A stretch of 64,000 nt of DNA from Rouxiella aceris (GCF_012933545.1 NZ_JAADJU010000001.1:558001-622000), one strand, 5' to 3'. Positions 11,966-22,142 are shown, counted from the first letter of the stretch. Numbers and translations are program-made. The notes: a model not told the origin generated them from the sequence alone.

Positions 11966-12792
11966 CAGTAGCCTTCCGAATCGGAATCTGGGCGAAATTC
12001 ATCGCTCTGCAAGCGACAGACTTCCGTTTCCACTCGACCATCGGGATGCAGCGTCAGATAGCGCCAACCGGGAGCCAGGGTATCGAGGGTAAAATTGGTG
12101 CAATGCGGTTTGAACTGCACGCAGGTTGACGGTGTGGCATACAGACGTCTGCCGTACCAGTCGAGGTCCAGCTCCTGGTGGATATGACCGCACAGCAGGG
12201 TGGTGACCTTGGGGTAGTTCTGCAGCACCCGCGCCAGCGTATGGGCATTGCGCAGGCTGTGTTGATCCAGCCAGGTACAACCCGACGGCAGCGGATGATG
12301 GTGCAGCATAATCAGCGTAAAGCGCTGCGGCTGCTCATCAAGACAGCGCTTCATCCACTCCAGCTGATACTCGCTGAGCTCGCCATGGGGAACGCCAAAT
12401 ACCTGCGTATCCAGTAACAGGATCTGCCAGTTGTCGCCGAGCAGCACCTGTTTCGACGGATGGATCCCGGCCTCGGCCAGGGCGTCAACCATCGCCGGCT
12501 GAAAGTCGTGATTTCCCGGTAACCAGACGCAGGGCGCGGCAAAGCGACTCACGCCATGGGCAAAGTGGTGATAGGCCTCTACGGATTGATCCTGAGCCAG
12601 GTCACCGGTTGCCGCTATAATGTCAACCTCGCGCTGCTGGGCGCAAATGGCATCCAGCACGGCACGATAGCTGCGCAGCGTATTCACACCCAGCAAGGTC
12701 TGATCTTCACCGGCAAAAAGGTGGGTATCTGTAATCTGCAATATCCTGACTTTGGCCCCATCTACCAAAGGCAGTTTAAACAGGCTTTCCAA
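11965..12792 (-). CDS. cpdA: 3',5'-cyclic-AMP phosphodiesterase CpdA
   Basis: Hydrolyses cAMP to AMP and so dampens CRP-dependent regulation. This 275-residue calcineurin-like metallophosphoesterase shows all metal motifs in order: DTHLF (about residue 22), GDLAQD (about 64), GNHDF (about 94), HHHPL (about 164) and GHIHQE (about 203). Length equals E. coli CpdA. It sits between yqiB and yqiA in the conserved operon and overlaps yqiA by one base. Confidence 0.96.
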   Translation of the reverse strand: MESLFKLPLVDGAKVRILQITDTHLFAGEDQTLLGVNTLRSYRAVLDAICAQQREVDIIAATGDLAQDQSVEAYHHFAHGVSRFAAPCVWLPGNHDFQPAMVDALAEAGIHPSKQVLLGDNWQILLLDTQVFGVPHGELSEYQLEWMKRCLDEQPQRFTLIMLHHHPLPSGCTWLDQHSLRNAHTLARVLQNYPKVTTLLCGHIHQELDLDWYGRRLYATPSTCVQFKPHCTNFTLDTLAPGWRYLTLHPDGRVETEVCRLQSDEFRPDSDSEGY

Positions 12793-12819
12793 ATTCGGTC
12801 CTTTGTTATTGAAGTCTGT

Positions 12820-13245
12820 CTAACAAACCGGAACTGGCATGGCTCCATGGGCCAGACAATAGCGCAGCCAATCAGCAAGAAACTGGTTAATTTGATGCTT
12901 TTCGTCGCGCTGATGCAACTTTTTATTAGGATAATCATAGCTTGCTTTGAAGCGGAAGATCTGTTGGCTTGCACACACTTCGGCAACCATCGCATCGTGG
13001 TAGAGCCGCACGCTCATCGAGGGCAGGCTCCAATAGCTGACAGCGGGTAGCGTCTGTTTGATCTCCACCAGCGAGGTATAGCGTGTCGATTCCAGAATTT
13101 TCAACTGATAGGTGGCGGCAGGCACCTGATAAATCACCGTTTGTCCGACCTCATCGTTGCGCGGCAATAAACGGCGCAATTGTGCAAAATTGGTTTCGCA
13201 CAATCTCATCATTTCAGGAAAATCGGGAACATAGCGCTTAATCAT
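12820..13245 (-). CDS. yqiB: DUF1249 protein YqiB
   Basis: A 141-residue cytoplasmic protein of unknown function that is conserved in gammaproteobacteria between nudF and cpdA. The whole length is one DUF1249 domain, beginning [17 protein letters not shown]. No catalytic motif is evident. Its start overlaps the nudF stop by four bases (ATGA), showing translational coupling. Operon position is the only hint to its role. Confidence 0.93.
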   Translation of the reverse strand: MIKRYVPDFPEMMRLCETNFAQLRRLLPRNDEVGQTVIYQVPAATYQLKILESTRYTSLVEIKQTLPAVSYWSLPSMSVRLYHDAMVAEVCASQQIFRFKASYDYPNKKLHQRDEKHQINQFLADWLRYCLAHGAMPVPVC

Positions 13246-13877
13246 TCGTTAACCCATTCTTTTCTTAAGGATTCATGGTGCAGAGCCAGCCACTGTAAGG
13301 CAATCACTGACGCGGCATTATCTATCGCTCCTTCTTCCACCCAGCGGTAAGCCTGTTCCCGGCTGACCACATGCACCTGGATGTCTTCATTTTCGGTTTC
13401 CAGACCATGAATTCCTGTTGCCGTCGAGGCATCGACCTCACCCACCATAATAGAAAGACGCTCACTGGTGCCACCCGGACTTGCCAGATAACTCAGCATA
13501 GGTTTACAGCGTCCAATCACAATGCCGGCTTCTTCCAACGCTTCACGGCGGGCGACATCTTCTACCGATTCGCCCTCTTCGATCATACCGGCGACCATCT
13601 CCAGTAGCCAGGGGGTAGCGCTGCTTTCGATGGCCGGCAGTCGTATCTGTTCGATCAGTACCACTTCATCACGCACCGGATCATAAGGTAGCAGAACCGC
13701 AGCATGTCCACGCTCAAAAACTTCACGCACCACCTCGCCACTCATTTCACCATTAAACAGGCGATGACGGAACCGATAAGCGTTAATGGCAAAAAAACCT
13801 TTGTAGCGTGTTTCAATCGCAATAATTTCTACATCATTTTTTCCGAAACTTACTGGTGAATCTTTGAATTGCTTCAT
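13242..13877 (-). CDS. nudF: ADP-ribose pyrophosphatase NudF
   Basis: A 211-residue Nudix hydrolase that cleaves ADP-ribose to AMP and ribose 5-phosphate. The Nudix box is complete around residues 97-119, including the core REALEEAG. The N-terminal beta domain used for dimerisation is present. It is the first gene of the nudF-yqiB-cpdA-yqiA-parE run and is divergent from tolC, with both promoters in the 227-base gap. Confidence 0.96.
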   Translation of the reverse strand: MKQFKDSPVSFGKNDVEIIAIETRYKGFFAINAYRFRHRLFNGEMSGEVVREVFERGHAAVLLPYDPVRDEVVLIEQIRLPAIESSATPWLLEMVAGMIEEGESVEDVARREALEEAGIVIGRCKPMLSYLASPGGTSERLSIMVGEVDASTATGIHGLETENEDIQVHVVSREQAYRWVEEGAIDNAASVIALQWLALHHESLRKEWVNE

Positions 13878-13995
13878 AACGGGGTCACCCTGTCATCTGT
13901 CAAAAGTAAATTAGCGCTCGATCAGGCTATTTTCATAAAGATGCGGTAATAATGATCGCAACTATTTATGATAGATTTGGATCCAACCGCGCGAG

Positions 13996-14014
13996 ATGGC
14001 ACATTAAGCCACGT
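13996..14014 (+). promoter_or_regulatory. Candidate marbox of tolC
   Basis: The sequence ATGGCACATTAAGCCACGT matches the MarA/SoxS/Rob consensus AYnGCACnnWnnRYYAAAY except near its 3' end. It lies just upstream of an extended -10 box (TGCTAGAAT, TAGAAT at 14035-14040), where a -35 box would be. This fits the known control of E. coli tolC by MarA, SoxS and Rob. Confidence 0.6.
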
Positions 14015-14104
14015 ATTTTGCTCATTGGTCTCTGCTAGAATCCGCATCTATTGGTTTTAATGACAGCATTAAATAATAACATTGCTGCACTACAAGGAAT
14101 GCAA

Positions 14105-15571
14105 ATGAAGAAACTGCTCCCTCTTCTGATCGTGTTGGGCCTCGGCGGCTTCAGCACCTTAAGTCAGGCTGAAAATCTCATGCAGGTCTACAAGCAAGCC
14201 AGGGAAAGTAACCCGGATTTGCGCGCGTCAGCCGCAACGCGTGATGCTGCATTTGAAAAAATTAACGAATCGCGCAGCCCGTTGCTGCCGCAGTTGGGAC
14301 TTGGGGTCGATTATAACCATACCAATGGTTATCGCGATGCCAATGGCATCAACAGCAACGTCAGCAGCGGAAGTTTGCAACTGACACAAACGCTGTTTGA
14401 TATGTCCAAGTGGCGTGCCCTGACCCTGCAGGAAAAAACGGCAGGTATCGCCGATGTGACTTTCCAGACCGCCCAGCAAGCGTTGATTCTGAACACCGCC
14501 ACGGCCTATTTCAACGTTTTGAGTGCGATTGATGCCCTCTCCTATACCGAAGCACAGAAACAGGCGGTATATCGCGAACTGGATCAGACCACTCAGCGCT
14601 TTAACGTCGGCCTGGTTGCCATTACCGACGTGCAAAATGCCCGTTCAACTTATGATACCGTGTTGGCCAATGAAGTGACTGCCCGTAACGCCCTGGACAA
14701 CTCGCTGGAAGTGTTACGTCAGGTTAGCGGCGTTTATTACCCAGAGCTGGCGTCATTGAATATAGACAACTTTCAGACGCAACGCCCGGAGCCGGTCAAT
14801 AACCTGTTGAAAGAGTCCGAAAATCGCAACCTGAGCCTGCTTTCTGCCCGCCTGTCTCAGGATTTGGCGCGTGAACAGATCCGCTACTACCAGACCGGGC
14901 ATATGCCGACGCTCGATTTGACGGCCTCCACCGGGCTGACCAATACCAAATACAACGGCTCAGCTACGCAAAACAGCAACAGCTATAACGATTCCGATGC
15001 CGGTCAAAACAAAATTGGCCTCAGCCTGACGGTGCCAATCTACAGCGGCGGTTCCGTCAACTCGCAGGTGAAACAGGCGCAATTCAATTTTGTCTCCGCC
15101 AGTGAGCAGTTGGAAAGCGCGCATCGCAGCGTAGTGCAAACCGTCCGTTCTTCCTTTAACAATATTTCAGCCTCTATCAGCAGCATCAACGCCTACAAAC
15201 AGGCAGTGGTCTCTGCGCAAAGTTCGCTGGATGCCATGGAAGCCGGTTATCAGGTGGGTACCCGCACCATCGTTGACGTGCTGGATGCCACTACTACCCT
15301 GTACAATGCCAAACAACAGCTTTCTAGTGCGCGTTATAACTACATGATTAATCAGCTTAATATAAAATCAGCACTGGGTACGCTCAACGAAAACGATTTG
15401 CTGGCGCTCAATGGCGCGCTGGGCAAACCGGTGCCAACCAGTCCTGAACAAGTGGCTCCTGAAACGCCGGATCAAAACGCCGTTGCCAATGGGACCAAGT
15501 CGGCACCAGCCGCAGCGACCCCGGTCAAGCATAAAAGCGTAAAAAAAGCCGGTAACCCCTTCCAGAACTAA
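14105..15571 (+). CDS. tolC: Outer-membrane channel TolC
   Basis: Forms the trimeric outer-membrane and periplasmic tunnel used by multidrug efflux pumps and type I secretion. The start was set at 14105 because AAGGA lies eight bases upstream and the protein then begins MKKLLPLLIVLGLGGFS, as in E. coli; longer upstream starts are less likely. This gives 488 residues with a signal peptide of about 22. Two repeated halves of the outer-membrane efflux family follow, each with the TLYNAKQQL/QNARSTYDT-type helix. The C-terminal tail ends NPFQN. A candidate marbox precedes the gene and a repeat-split terminator follows. Confidence 0.97.
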   Translation: MKKLLPLLIVLGLGGFSTLSQAENLMQVYKQARESNPDLRASAATRDAAFEKINESRSPLLPQLGLGVDYNHTNGYRDANGINSNVSSGSLQLTQTLFDMSKWRALTLQEKTAGIADVTFQTAQQALILNTATAYFNVLSAIDALSYTEAQKQAVYRELDQTTQRFNVGLVAITDVQNARSTYDTVLANEVTARNALDNSLEVLRQVSGVYYPELASLNIDNFQTQRPEPVNNLLKESENRNLSLLSARLSQDLAREQIRYYQTGHMPTLDLTASTGLTNTKYNGSATQNSNSYNDSDAGQNKIGLSLTVPIYSGGSVNSQVKQAQFNFVSASEQLESAHRSVVQTVRSSFNNISASISSINAYKQAVVSAQSSLDAMEAGYQVGTRTIVDVLDATTTLYNAKQQLSSARYNYMINQLNIKSALGTLNENDLLALNGALGKPVPTSPEQVAPETPDQNAVANGTKSAPAAATPVKHKSVKKAGNPFQN

Positions 15572-15619
15572 GGGAGTTGCAGGATAAGTAACGTTGCTTA
15601 TGCAGGCAACGTCACTCAG

Positions 15620-15806
15620 ACCCTAAAACCGCCCACATTCGGGCGGTTAAGACTGCTGACAAAGTCCGTTATTAGGGAGAGTGCACCGTTGGGGTCGTAG
15701 CGGGCTTGCCCGCCGGAGCGCCCCCAGGTGTGCTATGCCCGGCTATCTCGATCATCAAGACGACTTTGTTATCAAACTCGACCGCCCACATTCGGGCGGT
15801 TTTTCT
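15620..15806 (+). repeat. Terminator-inserted 132 bp repeat, copy 2, with duplicated terminator hairpin
   Basis: The core at 15649-15780 is nearly identical to copies 1 and 3. It is bracketed by exact copies of ACCGCCCACATTCGGGCGGT at 15628-15647 and 15781-15800. Only the right one continues into the T-rich tail (15800-15810), so this is the tolC terminator with its stem-loop duplicated around the element. The hairpin differs in sequence from those flanking the other copies. Confidence 0.88.
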
Positions 15807-15969
15807 TTTTCTTTCGCCTTAACTGCCGTAATTTTCCGCTCTGAACGTAAAGTCTCGTAACCTTTGCCATTCCTGCTTTAATAGTAAGCACCTTTCCCTT
15901 ATTCTTATTCTGTTACAAATTTGACTTATTCTGGGACAGGGCGAAAAGCCCAACTATGGGATCAATACC

Positions 15970-16635
15970 ATGAAACGGACACAAAACATCAATCTGGAGA
16001 CCTTCCGGAAATCCTGGCGTAGCTCGCGTATGACCCCCGTGGCATTAGCTATCAGCGCCGTATTTATGCTTAGCGCCTGCGAACAAAGCGACGATACCGT
16101 AGCGCTGTATAAAAATGCCGATGACTGTAGCAAAGCCAACCCGTCGACCAGTGCCCAATGCACCACCGCATTCAATGCCGCGAAAAAAGAAGCCGAAAAA
16201 ACGGCCCCCAAATATGCCAATCGCGCCGACTGCGTGGCCGAATTCGGTGAAGCACAGTGTACCCAGGTGCCAGCACAGGCCGGTATGTCTGCCGAATCTC
16301 AGCAAAGCGGTGGCAGCATGTGGATGCCTTTAATGGCTGGCTTTATGATGGGAAGAATGATGGGCGGCGGCGGATATGCCCAGCAGCCGTTATTTACCTC
16401 GCAGTCGGCGGGCAGCCCGGCCAATGGCAAATTTGTTGATGCCAGCGGTAAAAGCTATGGCCCGGCGACCACCGGCCGCAGCATCAACGTGCCGCCAAGC
16501 GCCATGGCCCCGAAACCGGCCACCACCAGCACCGTCACCCGCGGCGGCTTTGGTGAAAGCGTCGCCAAACAAACCTCAATGCAGCGCAGTTCCGCCGCGA
16601 CTACCCGCATGCCTGCCCGCAGCATGGGTGGCTAA
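15970..16635 (+). CDS. ygiB: DUF1190 lipoprotein-like YgiB
   Basis: A 221-residue protein of the YgiB/DUF1190 family of unknown function. A hydrophobic segment at residues 23-36 ends in LSAC, a plausible lipobox preceded by a basic stretch, so it is probably an envelope protein. The middle is rich in Met and Gly ([10 protein letters not shown]) and the C-terminal third is low-complexity Ala/Thr/Ser-rich. It is followed after two bases by ygiC, the same pairing as in E. coli, where tolC-ygiB-ygiC can be co-transcribed. Confidence 0.9.
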   Translation: MKRTQNINLETFRKSWRSSRMTPVALAISAVFMLSACEQSDDTVALYKNADDCSKANPSTSAQCTTAFNAAKKEAEKTAPKYANRADCVAEFGEAQCTQVPAQAGMSAESQQSGGSMWMPLMAGFMMGRMMGGGGYAQQPLFTSQSAGSPANGKFVDASGKSYGPATTGRSINVPPSAMAPKPATTSTVTRGGFGESVAKQTSMQRSSAATTRMPARSMGG

Positions 16636-16637
16636 GC

Positions 16638-17798
16638 ATGAAACGTGTAGCCATCAACGAACGGCCAAACTGGCGCGAGAAAGCCACTGAATTCGGTTTT
16701 AATTTCCACACCATGTATGGCGAGCCCTACTGGTGTGAAGACGCCTATTATCAGTTTACCCTGGCGCAAATTGAACAAATCGAAGATGCCACCGCCGAGC
16801 TGCATCAAATGTGCCTGCAAGTGGTAGAAAAAGTAGTAAACAGCGATACGCTGATGGCGAAATTCCAAATTCCCAAACATTGTTGGGAGTTTGTCAGAGC
16901 TTCATGGCGCAACAAGCAGCCCTCGCTCTATTCGCGCATGGATTTGGTCTACGACGGCATTCATCCTCCCAAGCTGCTGGAAAACAATGCCGATACCCCC
17001 ACGTCACTGTACGAAGCCGCTTTTTTCCAGTGGTTATGGCTGGAAGATCAAATTGCCGCAGGCAATCTGCCGCCGCATGCCGATCAGTACAACAGCCTGC
17101 AAGAAAAGCTGATCGCCCGCTTTGCCGAGCTGAAAAACCAGCATGGTTTCTCCTTGCTGCACTTTGCCTGCTGTCAGGATACCGAGGAAGATCGTGGCAC
17201 CGTGCAATATTTGCAGGACTGCGCACAAGAAGCCGGGCTGGCCAGTGAGTTTTTATTTATAGAAGAAATCGGCCTGGGTGAACGCGGCCAGTTTAGCGAT
17301 ATGCAGGATCAGGTGATTGCCAACCTGTTTAAACTCTATCCCTGGGAGTTTATGTTCCGCGAAGTGTTCTCCACCAAGCTGGAAGATGCCGGTGTGCGTT
17401 GGCTGGAACCGGCGTGGAAAGCCATCTTGTCCAATAAGGCCTTGCTGCCGTTGCTGTGGGAAATGTTCCCCCATCACCCCAACCTGCTGGCCGCTTACTT
17501 CGCCGAAGATGCGCATCCGCCAATGGATCACTATGTGATCAAGCCGCTGTTCTCCCGCGAAGGGGCCAATATTCGTATTATCGAAAAAGGTCAGGAAGTG
17601 GCCAGAGTCGAAGGACCTTATGGCAAAGAAGGCATGATTGTGCAGGAATACTGCCAACTGCCGCGCTTTAATGACAGCTATACCCTGATCGGCAGCTGGC
17701 TGGTCAACGATCAGCCCTGTGGCATTGGCCTGCGAGAAGATCGCGCGCTGATCACGCAGGATCTGTCACGCTTCTATCCCCACAGCATTATTGGCTGA
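16638..17798 (+). CDS. ygiC: ATP-grasp protein YgiC (glutathionylspermidine synthase-like)
   Basis: A 386-residue protein of the glutathionylspermidine synthase pre-ATP-grasp family. E. coli YgiC has ATPase activity, but its peptide-ligase substrate is not settled. The family fold runs through the full length, with the nucleotide-binding part near [12 protein letters not shown] and [14 protein letters not shown] and a terminal [19 protein letters not shown]. It lacks the N-terminal amidase of Gsp. It is translationally close to ygiB (two bases) and ends at a bidirectional terminator shared with ygiD. Confidence 0.92.
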   Translation: MKRVAINERPNWREKATEFGFNFHTMYGEPYWCEDAYYQFTLAQIEQIEDATAELHQMCLQVVEKVVNSDTLMAKFQIPKHCWEFVRASWRNKQPSLYSRMDLVYDGIHPPKLLENNADTPTSLYEAAFFQWLWLEDQIAAGNLPPHADQYNSLQEKLIARFAELKNQHGFSLLHFACCQDTEEDRGTVQYLQDCAQEAGLASEFLFIEEIGLGERGQFSDMQDQVIANLFKLYPWEFMFREVFSTKLEDAGVRWLEPAWKAILSNKALLPLLWEMFPHHPNLLAAYFAEDAHPPMDHYVIKPLFSREGANIRIIEKGQEVARVEGPYGKEGMIVQEYCQLPRFNDSYTLIGSWLVNDQPCGIGLREDRALITQDLSRFYPHSIIG

Positions 17799-17810
17799 TC
17801 GCCGCGATAA

Positions 17811-17847
17811 AAAAACGGATAATAGCCTCGGCCATTGTCCGTTTTTA
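17811..17847. terminator. Bidirectional terminator between ygiC and ygiD
   Basis: A stem built from ACGGA and TCCGT, extended by AAT/ATT and GCC/GGC with small bulges, is flanked by an A-run on the left and a T-run on the right. It can therefore end both the ygiC (plus) and ygiD (minus) transcripts. Confidence 0.8.
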
Positions 17848-17858
17848 TTGCATCAATC

Positions 17859-18647
17859 TTAGCCAACCTGCACTGACAACATGCTCAGTGAGCCCATCAC
17901 AATCCCCTGCGTCGGCAGAGTAATTGGCTCAACGCCGTCCCATGCGCCGATAACATACAACAATGGCAGGAAATGATCCGGCGTCGGGTTAGATAACGCC
18001 CCGCCCTCTTGCTGCATAAAATTCACCAATGGGTGATCTTTGGCTTCCCCTTTCCAGGCAAGATTGTCGATCACAAACTGGTTAAAAGACACGGCCCAGG
18101 GATAAGGCTCGGTATTACCTTCCCATTTCACCATACGTAAGTTGTGCACTACGTTACCGCTGGCAACGATCATCACCCCTTCATCGCGCAACGCCGCCAG
18201 TTTCTTGCCCAATTCATAATGGTATTCAGCCGGTTTGGTACCGTCGATGCTCAACTGCACCATTGGGATATCGGCATCTGGATACATTTTGATCACCACG
18301 CCCCATGAGCCATGATCAAATCCCCATTCGCTGTGATCGGCCAAAACCTCGACCGGCGCTAACAGTTCCTGAATACGTTTGGCTAATGCTGGTGAACCCG
18401 GTGCCGGGTAGCGTTTCTCAAATAACGCCTGCGGAAAGCCGCCAAAATCATGGATAGTGCGCGGATTTTCCATGGCGGTCACCGCGGTGCCACGGGTATA
18501 CCAGTGGGCGGAAACGGCAACAATGGCCTTCGGACGCGGTAGAGTTGTGCCTAACGCTTCCCAGGTACGGGTGTAGATATTGTCTTCAAGCACGTTCATC
18601 GGGCTACCGTGGCCCAAAAACAGTGCGGGCATACGTGAGGCGGTCAT
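17859..18647 (-). CDS. ygiD: 4,5-DOPA-extradiol-dioxygenase-like YgiD
   Basis: A 262-residue LigB-type extradiol dioxygenase. E. coli YgiD opens the ring of L-DOPA to the betalamic acid precursor in vitro; its natural substrate is unknown. Metal-ligand and active-site histidines are in LGHGSPMN (start), SAHWYTRG (about residue 43) and DHGSWG. The start was placed at 18647 because AAGGA sits seven bases upstream; a longer form from 18680 is possible. It converges with ygiC. Confidence 0.92.
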   Translation of the reverse strand: MTASRMPALFLGHGSPMNVLEDNIYTRTWEALGTTLPRPKAIVAVSAHWYTRGTAVTAMENPRTIHDFGGFPQALFEKRYPAPGSPALAKRIQELLAPVEVLADHSEWGFDHGSWGVVIKMYPDADIPMVQLSIDGTKPAEYHYELGKKLAALRDEGVMIVASGNVVHNLRMVKWEGNTEPYPWAVSFNQFVIDNLAWKGEAKDHPLVNFMQQEGGALSNPTPDHFLPLLYVIGAWDGVEPITLPTQGIVMGSLSMLSVQVG

Positions 18648-18839
18648 AATAGGTTCCTTACCACTCAGGTTAAGAGGCAACAGCCGCGGACTGCGCGGCG
18701 GTTCGATAGAAATAAGTTACTCTTTTTCCACGGTGGACACAGCCGGATAAGCGTGATGATGATATTCAATAAATTTGAATGGTAATAGCGATCCTGCCGG
18801 GATGCACCAGCCACCGCACCCCAGGGATGGTCAGTAAAC

Positions 18840-20381
18840 TCAGAGGGCAATCTTTTCGTCAGCCAGCCGGGAATAGGCCTCAGTCTGCCCGTTAAATTGA
18901 ATAATCGTATCCTGATTGCCGCAAGGAGTATCAGCACGCATCGGACAGTCGCGATTGATTAGCTTATCCTCAATGCCCATCCACTCGGCAAATAGCGCTA
19001 AAAAATTCATCGCACTTCTCGGCTGCGGGTTAACTTGTCGCTGCTGGCTGTCCGAGGCGGTAATAAACAACGGAATATTATAGTTTTCTTTAAAATTATC
19101 GTGATGCGACAAACGCGCATAAGGCGTGTTGGCATCGTCAAATGACAGACCGTGGTCAGAAAAGTACATCATCGACCAGGTTTGACCGCTGGCATTGGCC
19201 AAAGCCGCCACCTGGGCCAATAATTGATCGGTTTGTTTGATGCTCTCGATATAACAGGATATTTCTTTCGACTTTCTAAAAACCCCATAACGCCCGTCGG
19301 TACGCGTACAGGCATCAGGATGCGAGCCTATCAGATGGATCACCACCAGCTTGCTGGGCCGGGGGTCAGCAATGCCGCCGCCTATTGCCGACAACAATTG
19401 GCTATCGGGCAGATAATGGGCATCGTCAGACTCACCATTATGCAGAAACAGTGATTGATCGGCATGTTTACCAATAGAAGCCACCGGCGTGTCATGAACC
19501 CCGAGCGATCCCTGGTTGGAGAGCCAGTAGGTATAGAATCCGGCCTTTCTGGCCAGGGTAATAATATTGTTATTAAGCTCGATACGTCCTTGTTGGCGCA
19601 GCGCCAGACTGTTTTTTAATGAGGTCTGGGTGGAAGAAGCTGCCGAAATATAGTGTGAAAAGATCTCTCCCGGCGTTGAACTCATAAACGGCGTATTGGC
19701 CACCGGGAAACCATAAGCGTGAAGAAAATCGCGACGCGCGCTTTCGCCAATCACCAGAATATGCAGTTGATAACGGGAATCCTTGACTTCAGGATGCCAG
19801 CGATCAGGAGTGGTGAGACTGAGTTTTAACAGGGCATTTTGTTCGGCAACCAGACGGTAATTTATCAGGATATCGGTAAACACTCGGAATATTGGCATCC
19901 CGTTGCTGGCTAAATTAAACTCACCAGTGGTTAAATATAATTTAACTGGGGTGGATATCATCGATAACACCACTGCCGTAATTGCCAGCCCTCTATATTT
20001 AAATCTTTTTATTTTAAAGTTAAAAATGGCCAGCATTAAAAGCACACCAATCAGCGAACAAGCGTAATAAACCCACGGGATAGCGTGAATAAAATCGCCG
20101 CCTTCTTTCCGGTTGGAGTAGAACACCGCCAGCACGCCGTTAAAATCGGGAGGACCATAGGTCCAGCCAACGGGCACGTAGCTTGAACTAATAAGACACA
20201 CCAGGACTAACAGCGCTTGATACAGGCGCGAAGACAGACTGGCAGTGACCATTAGCAACAGGAATAAGGTAATGATATACCCCGGTTTAAATGGATAACC
20301 AAAGGATGAACAGGCAAACAGGCAAAATAAAAAAAGCAGTATGACTTTTTTATATTTTTTAATATATAGAGATAAACGCAA
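18840..20381 (-). CDS. Phosphoethanolamine transferase of the EptA/OpgE sulfatase superfamily
   Basis: A 513-residue inner-membrane enzyme with about five N-terminal membrane helices (residues 1-160) and a periplasmic alkaline-phosphatase-like domain. The metal and nucleophile residues are present: the Glu in GESARRD, the Thr in SSTQTSL, the Asp-His in SDHGLSF and the His in RLSHHDN. Such enzymes move phosphoethanolamine from phosphatidylethanolamine onto lipid A, core LPS or periplasmic glucans. The GPPDFNGV segment and overall layout look closest to the OpgE (YbiP) branch, but I cannot fix the acceptor. The gene is more AT-rich than its neighbours and lies between ygiD and ribB, so it may be an insertion. 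Confidence 0.82.
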   Translation of the reverse strand: MRLSLYIKKYKKVILLFLFCLFACSSFGYPFKPGYIITLFLLLMVTASLSSRLYQALLVLVCLISSSYVPVGWTYGPPDFNGVLAVFYSNRKEGGDFIHAIPWVYYACSLIGVLLMLAIFNFKIKRFKYRGLAITAVVLSMISTPVKLYLTTGEFNLASNGMPIFRVFTDILINYRLVAEQNALLKLSLTTPDRWHPEVKDSRYQLHILVIGESARRDFLHAYGFPVANTPFMSSTPGEIFSHYISAASSTQTSLKNSLALRQQGRIELNNNIITLARKAGFYTYWLSNQGSLGVHDTPVASIGKHADQSLFLHNGESDDAHYLPDSQLLSAIGGGIADPRPSKLVVIHLIGSHPDACTRTDGRYGVFRKSKEISCYIESIKQTDQLLAQVAALANASGQTWSMMYFSDHGLSFDDANTPYARLSHHDNFKENYNIPLFITASDSQQRQVNPQPRSAMNFLALFAEWMGIEDKLINRDCPMRADTPCGNQDTIIQFNGQTEAYSRLADEKIAL

Positions 20382-20529
20382 AGCTGCACCTAACAGTGAC
20401 GAATAGATGGCAAAAATATTATCCTTTTATCTTTAAATACCTCATAAACTGTTGATTAATTGCGCGGGTAATTCGCCTCAATAAAACTTATAAAACCTTA
20501 ATATAAGCTGTTTTACTTTATCCCGTTAA

Positions 20530-20733
20530 TAAATAAAAAGGGCCAGTGTGATCGCACTGGCCCTTCAGACTGCTGACAAAGTCCGTTATTAGGGAGAGTG
20601 CACCGTTGGGGTCGTAGCGGGCTTGCCCGCCGGAGCGCCCCTAGGTGTGCTATGCCCGGGTATCTCGATCATCAAGACGACTTTGTCATCAAACTCAAGG
20701 GCCAGTGTGTGATCACACTGGCCCTTTTTATTT
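20530..20733 (-). repeat. Terminator-inserted 131 bp repeat, copy 3, with duplicated terminator hairpin
   Basis: The core at 20566-20696 is nearly identical to copies 1 and 2 when read on the plus strand. It is flanked by two versions of one long stem-loop: AAGGGCCAGTG...CACTGGCCCTT at 20538-20565 and a two-base-longer version at 20697-20725. The stems flank the 3' side of ribB (minus strand), so this is the ribB terminator. Relative to the gene it ends, the element lies opposite to copies 1 and 2. Confidence 0.86.
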
Positions 20734-20761
20734 AATTTATACCTGGTCAAAAAATCGCTAA

Positions 20762-21415
20762 TCAGCCTGCTTGCTGAGTTTGCGACAAACGGTAAGCCAC
20801 CAGATCTTCAATGGTCACTACCGGCATATTATTTTTATTGGCAAAAACGATCACTTCAGGCGCATGCGCCATGCTGCCATCATCATTGGTCAATTCGCAG
20901 AGCACGCCATAAGGGCGTAAACCGGCCAGGCTAACCAGGTCGATGGTGGCTTCAGTATGGCCACGACGGGTTAACACGCCGCCAGGCTGGGCACGCAGCG
21001 GAAAAACGTGGCCGGGGCGGTTAAGATCTGTCGGTTTGGCACCATCGGCAATGGCCGCACGCACAGTGGTCAAACGGTCAGCAGCCGACACACCAGTGGT
21101 CACGCCTTTGGCGGCTTCGATGGTGACGGTAAAGGCTGTTTGATAATGGCTGGAGTTATGCTCAACCATCATCGGCAACTCAAGTTGCAGGCGACGTTCA
21201 TCGGTCAGGCACAGGCAAACAATACCGCTACCGTGACGAATGGACAGCGCCATTTGTTCAACGGTCATTTTTTCTGCGGCAAAAATCATGTCGCCTTCAT
21301 TTTCACGATTTTCGTCATCCAGCACCATAACCCCCTGACCATTACGCAAGGCGGCGAGAGCACGTTCCACGCGTTGAGAAGGGGTACCGAATTCGGAAAG
21401 TAGAGTCTGATTCAT
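20762..21415 (-). CDS. ribB: 3,4-dihydroxy-2-butanone-4-phosphate synthase RibB
   Basis: Converts ribulose 5-phosphate to formate and the four-carbon precursor of riboflavin. It is a single-domain 217-residue enzyme, not fused to RibA. Conserved acidic and histidine residues are visible in [11 protein letters not shown] (about residues 33-43), RHGSGIVC and GHTEATID. It is transcribed alone, behind an FMN riboswitch in its leader (21553-21740), and ends at a repeat-duplicated terminator. Confidence 0.97.
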   Translation of the reverse strand: MNQTLLSEFGTPSQRVERALAALRNGQGVMVLDDENRENEGDMIFAAEKMTVEQMALSIRHGSGIVCLCLTDERRLQLELPMMVEHNSSHYQTAFTVTIEAAKGVTTGVSAADRLTTVRAAIADGAKPTDLNRPGHVFPLRAQPGGVLTRRGHTEATIDLVSLAGLRPYGVLCELTNDDGSMAHAPEVIVFANKNNMPVVTIEDLVAYRLSQTQQAG

Positions 21416-21552
21416 GGTAAAATAACCTCATAAACACTATGAAAAATAAATGGATTACCAGAATCAGGGCGTCTTGCGGAGTAAGCATAGCCAGCCAAAG
21501 CGAGCTATCGCTATAAAATAACGTAGCGGGCATCACGGCCCGATAAATTCGT

Positions 21553-21740
21553 TACTCTCTCCCATCCGGACTATTACCGTCGGCCCCGGAATTACACCGG
21601 ATCTGCTGACCTTGAACCGCCGACCAAAGCCGGACAACCCAAGCGCTCGCGGGCTTCCACGATGATGAAAATGTGTTTCATCAATATGTTCTGTGGTTTA
21701 CCGCCGGTGGGGACTTGCACCCCGCCCTGAGAATAAGCAA
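21553..21740 (-). promoter_or_regulatory. FMN riboswitch (RFN element) of ribB
   Basis: Read on the minus strand, the leader begins with CTCAGGGCGGGGTGCAAG (about 21713-21730), followed by CCCCACCGGCGGTAA. It continues through GAGCGCTTGGGTTGTCC and GATCCGGTGTAATTCCGG and closes with GGATGGGAGAGAG near 21553-21570. These are the conserved blocks of the FMN aptamer. FMN binding would lower ribB expression. About 140 bases separate it from the ribB start. Confidence 0.95.
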
Positions 21741-21872
21741 GCTAACTATAGCGCCAAAAAAAGGGCAGAGCAATGCTCCCTTTGTGCGATTAAGCTGTGC
21801 GCAAAGGTTTATAGAATGGCAGCCAGGGATTACACTATTAAGCATTCCCCTTTTCTTAATAAGGTAACAATA

Positions 21873-22142
21873 ATGATCGACACTAAAAAAATTGAACAAA
21901 TTGCGCGTCAGGTACATGAAGCCATGCCTAAGGGGATCCGCGAGTTTGGCGAAGATACCGAAAAGAAAGTACGCCAGGTGCTGCAGGCGCAATTTAGCCG
22001 GATGGATTTAGTCAATCGAGAAGAGTTTGATGTGCAGACGCAAGTGTTACTGCGTACCCGCGAAAAGCTGGCAGTGCTGGAACAACGTCTGAGCGAACTG
22101 GAAGGCAAACTGGCCGCTGGCGCGGAAAAACCGCAGCCATAA
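21873..22142 (+). CDS. ubiK: Ubiquinone biosynthesis accessory factor UbiK (YqiC)
   Basis: An 89-residue coiled-coil protein that helps organise the Ubi complex and binds UbiJ during aerobic ubiquinone synthesis. The start was set at 21873, where [19 protein letters not shown] begins after AAGG. The N-terminal amphipathic part and the C-terminal coiled coil ([15 protein letters not shown], about residues 64-78) match the BMFP family. It is divergent from ribB and convergent with hldE. Confidence 0.94.
   Translation: MIDTKKIEQIARQVHEAMPKGIREFGEDTEKKVRQVLQAQFSRMDLVNREEFDVQTQVLLRTREKLAVLEQRLSELEGKLAAGAEKPQP

Noticed and set aside
17946-17953. GCCGATAA matches within ygiD, parE and glnE
   Set aside because: They are inside conserved coding sequence with no suitable gene downstream, so they are chance matches to the FliA -10 box.
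21681-21992. Minus-strand 103-residue frame over the ubiK start
   Set aside because: It overlaps ubiK and the FMN riboswitch in antisense; no support as a protein.
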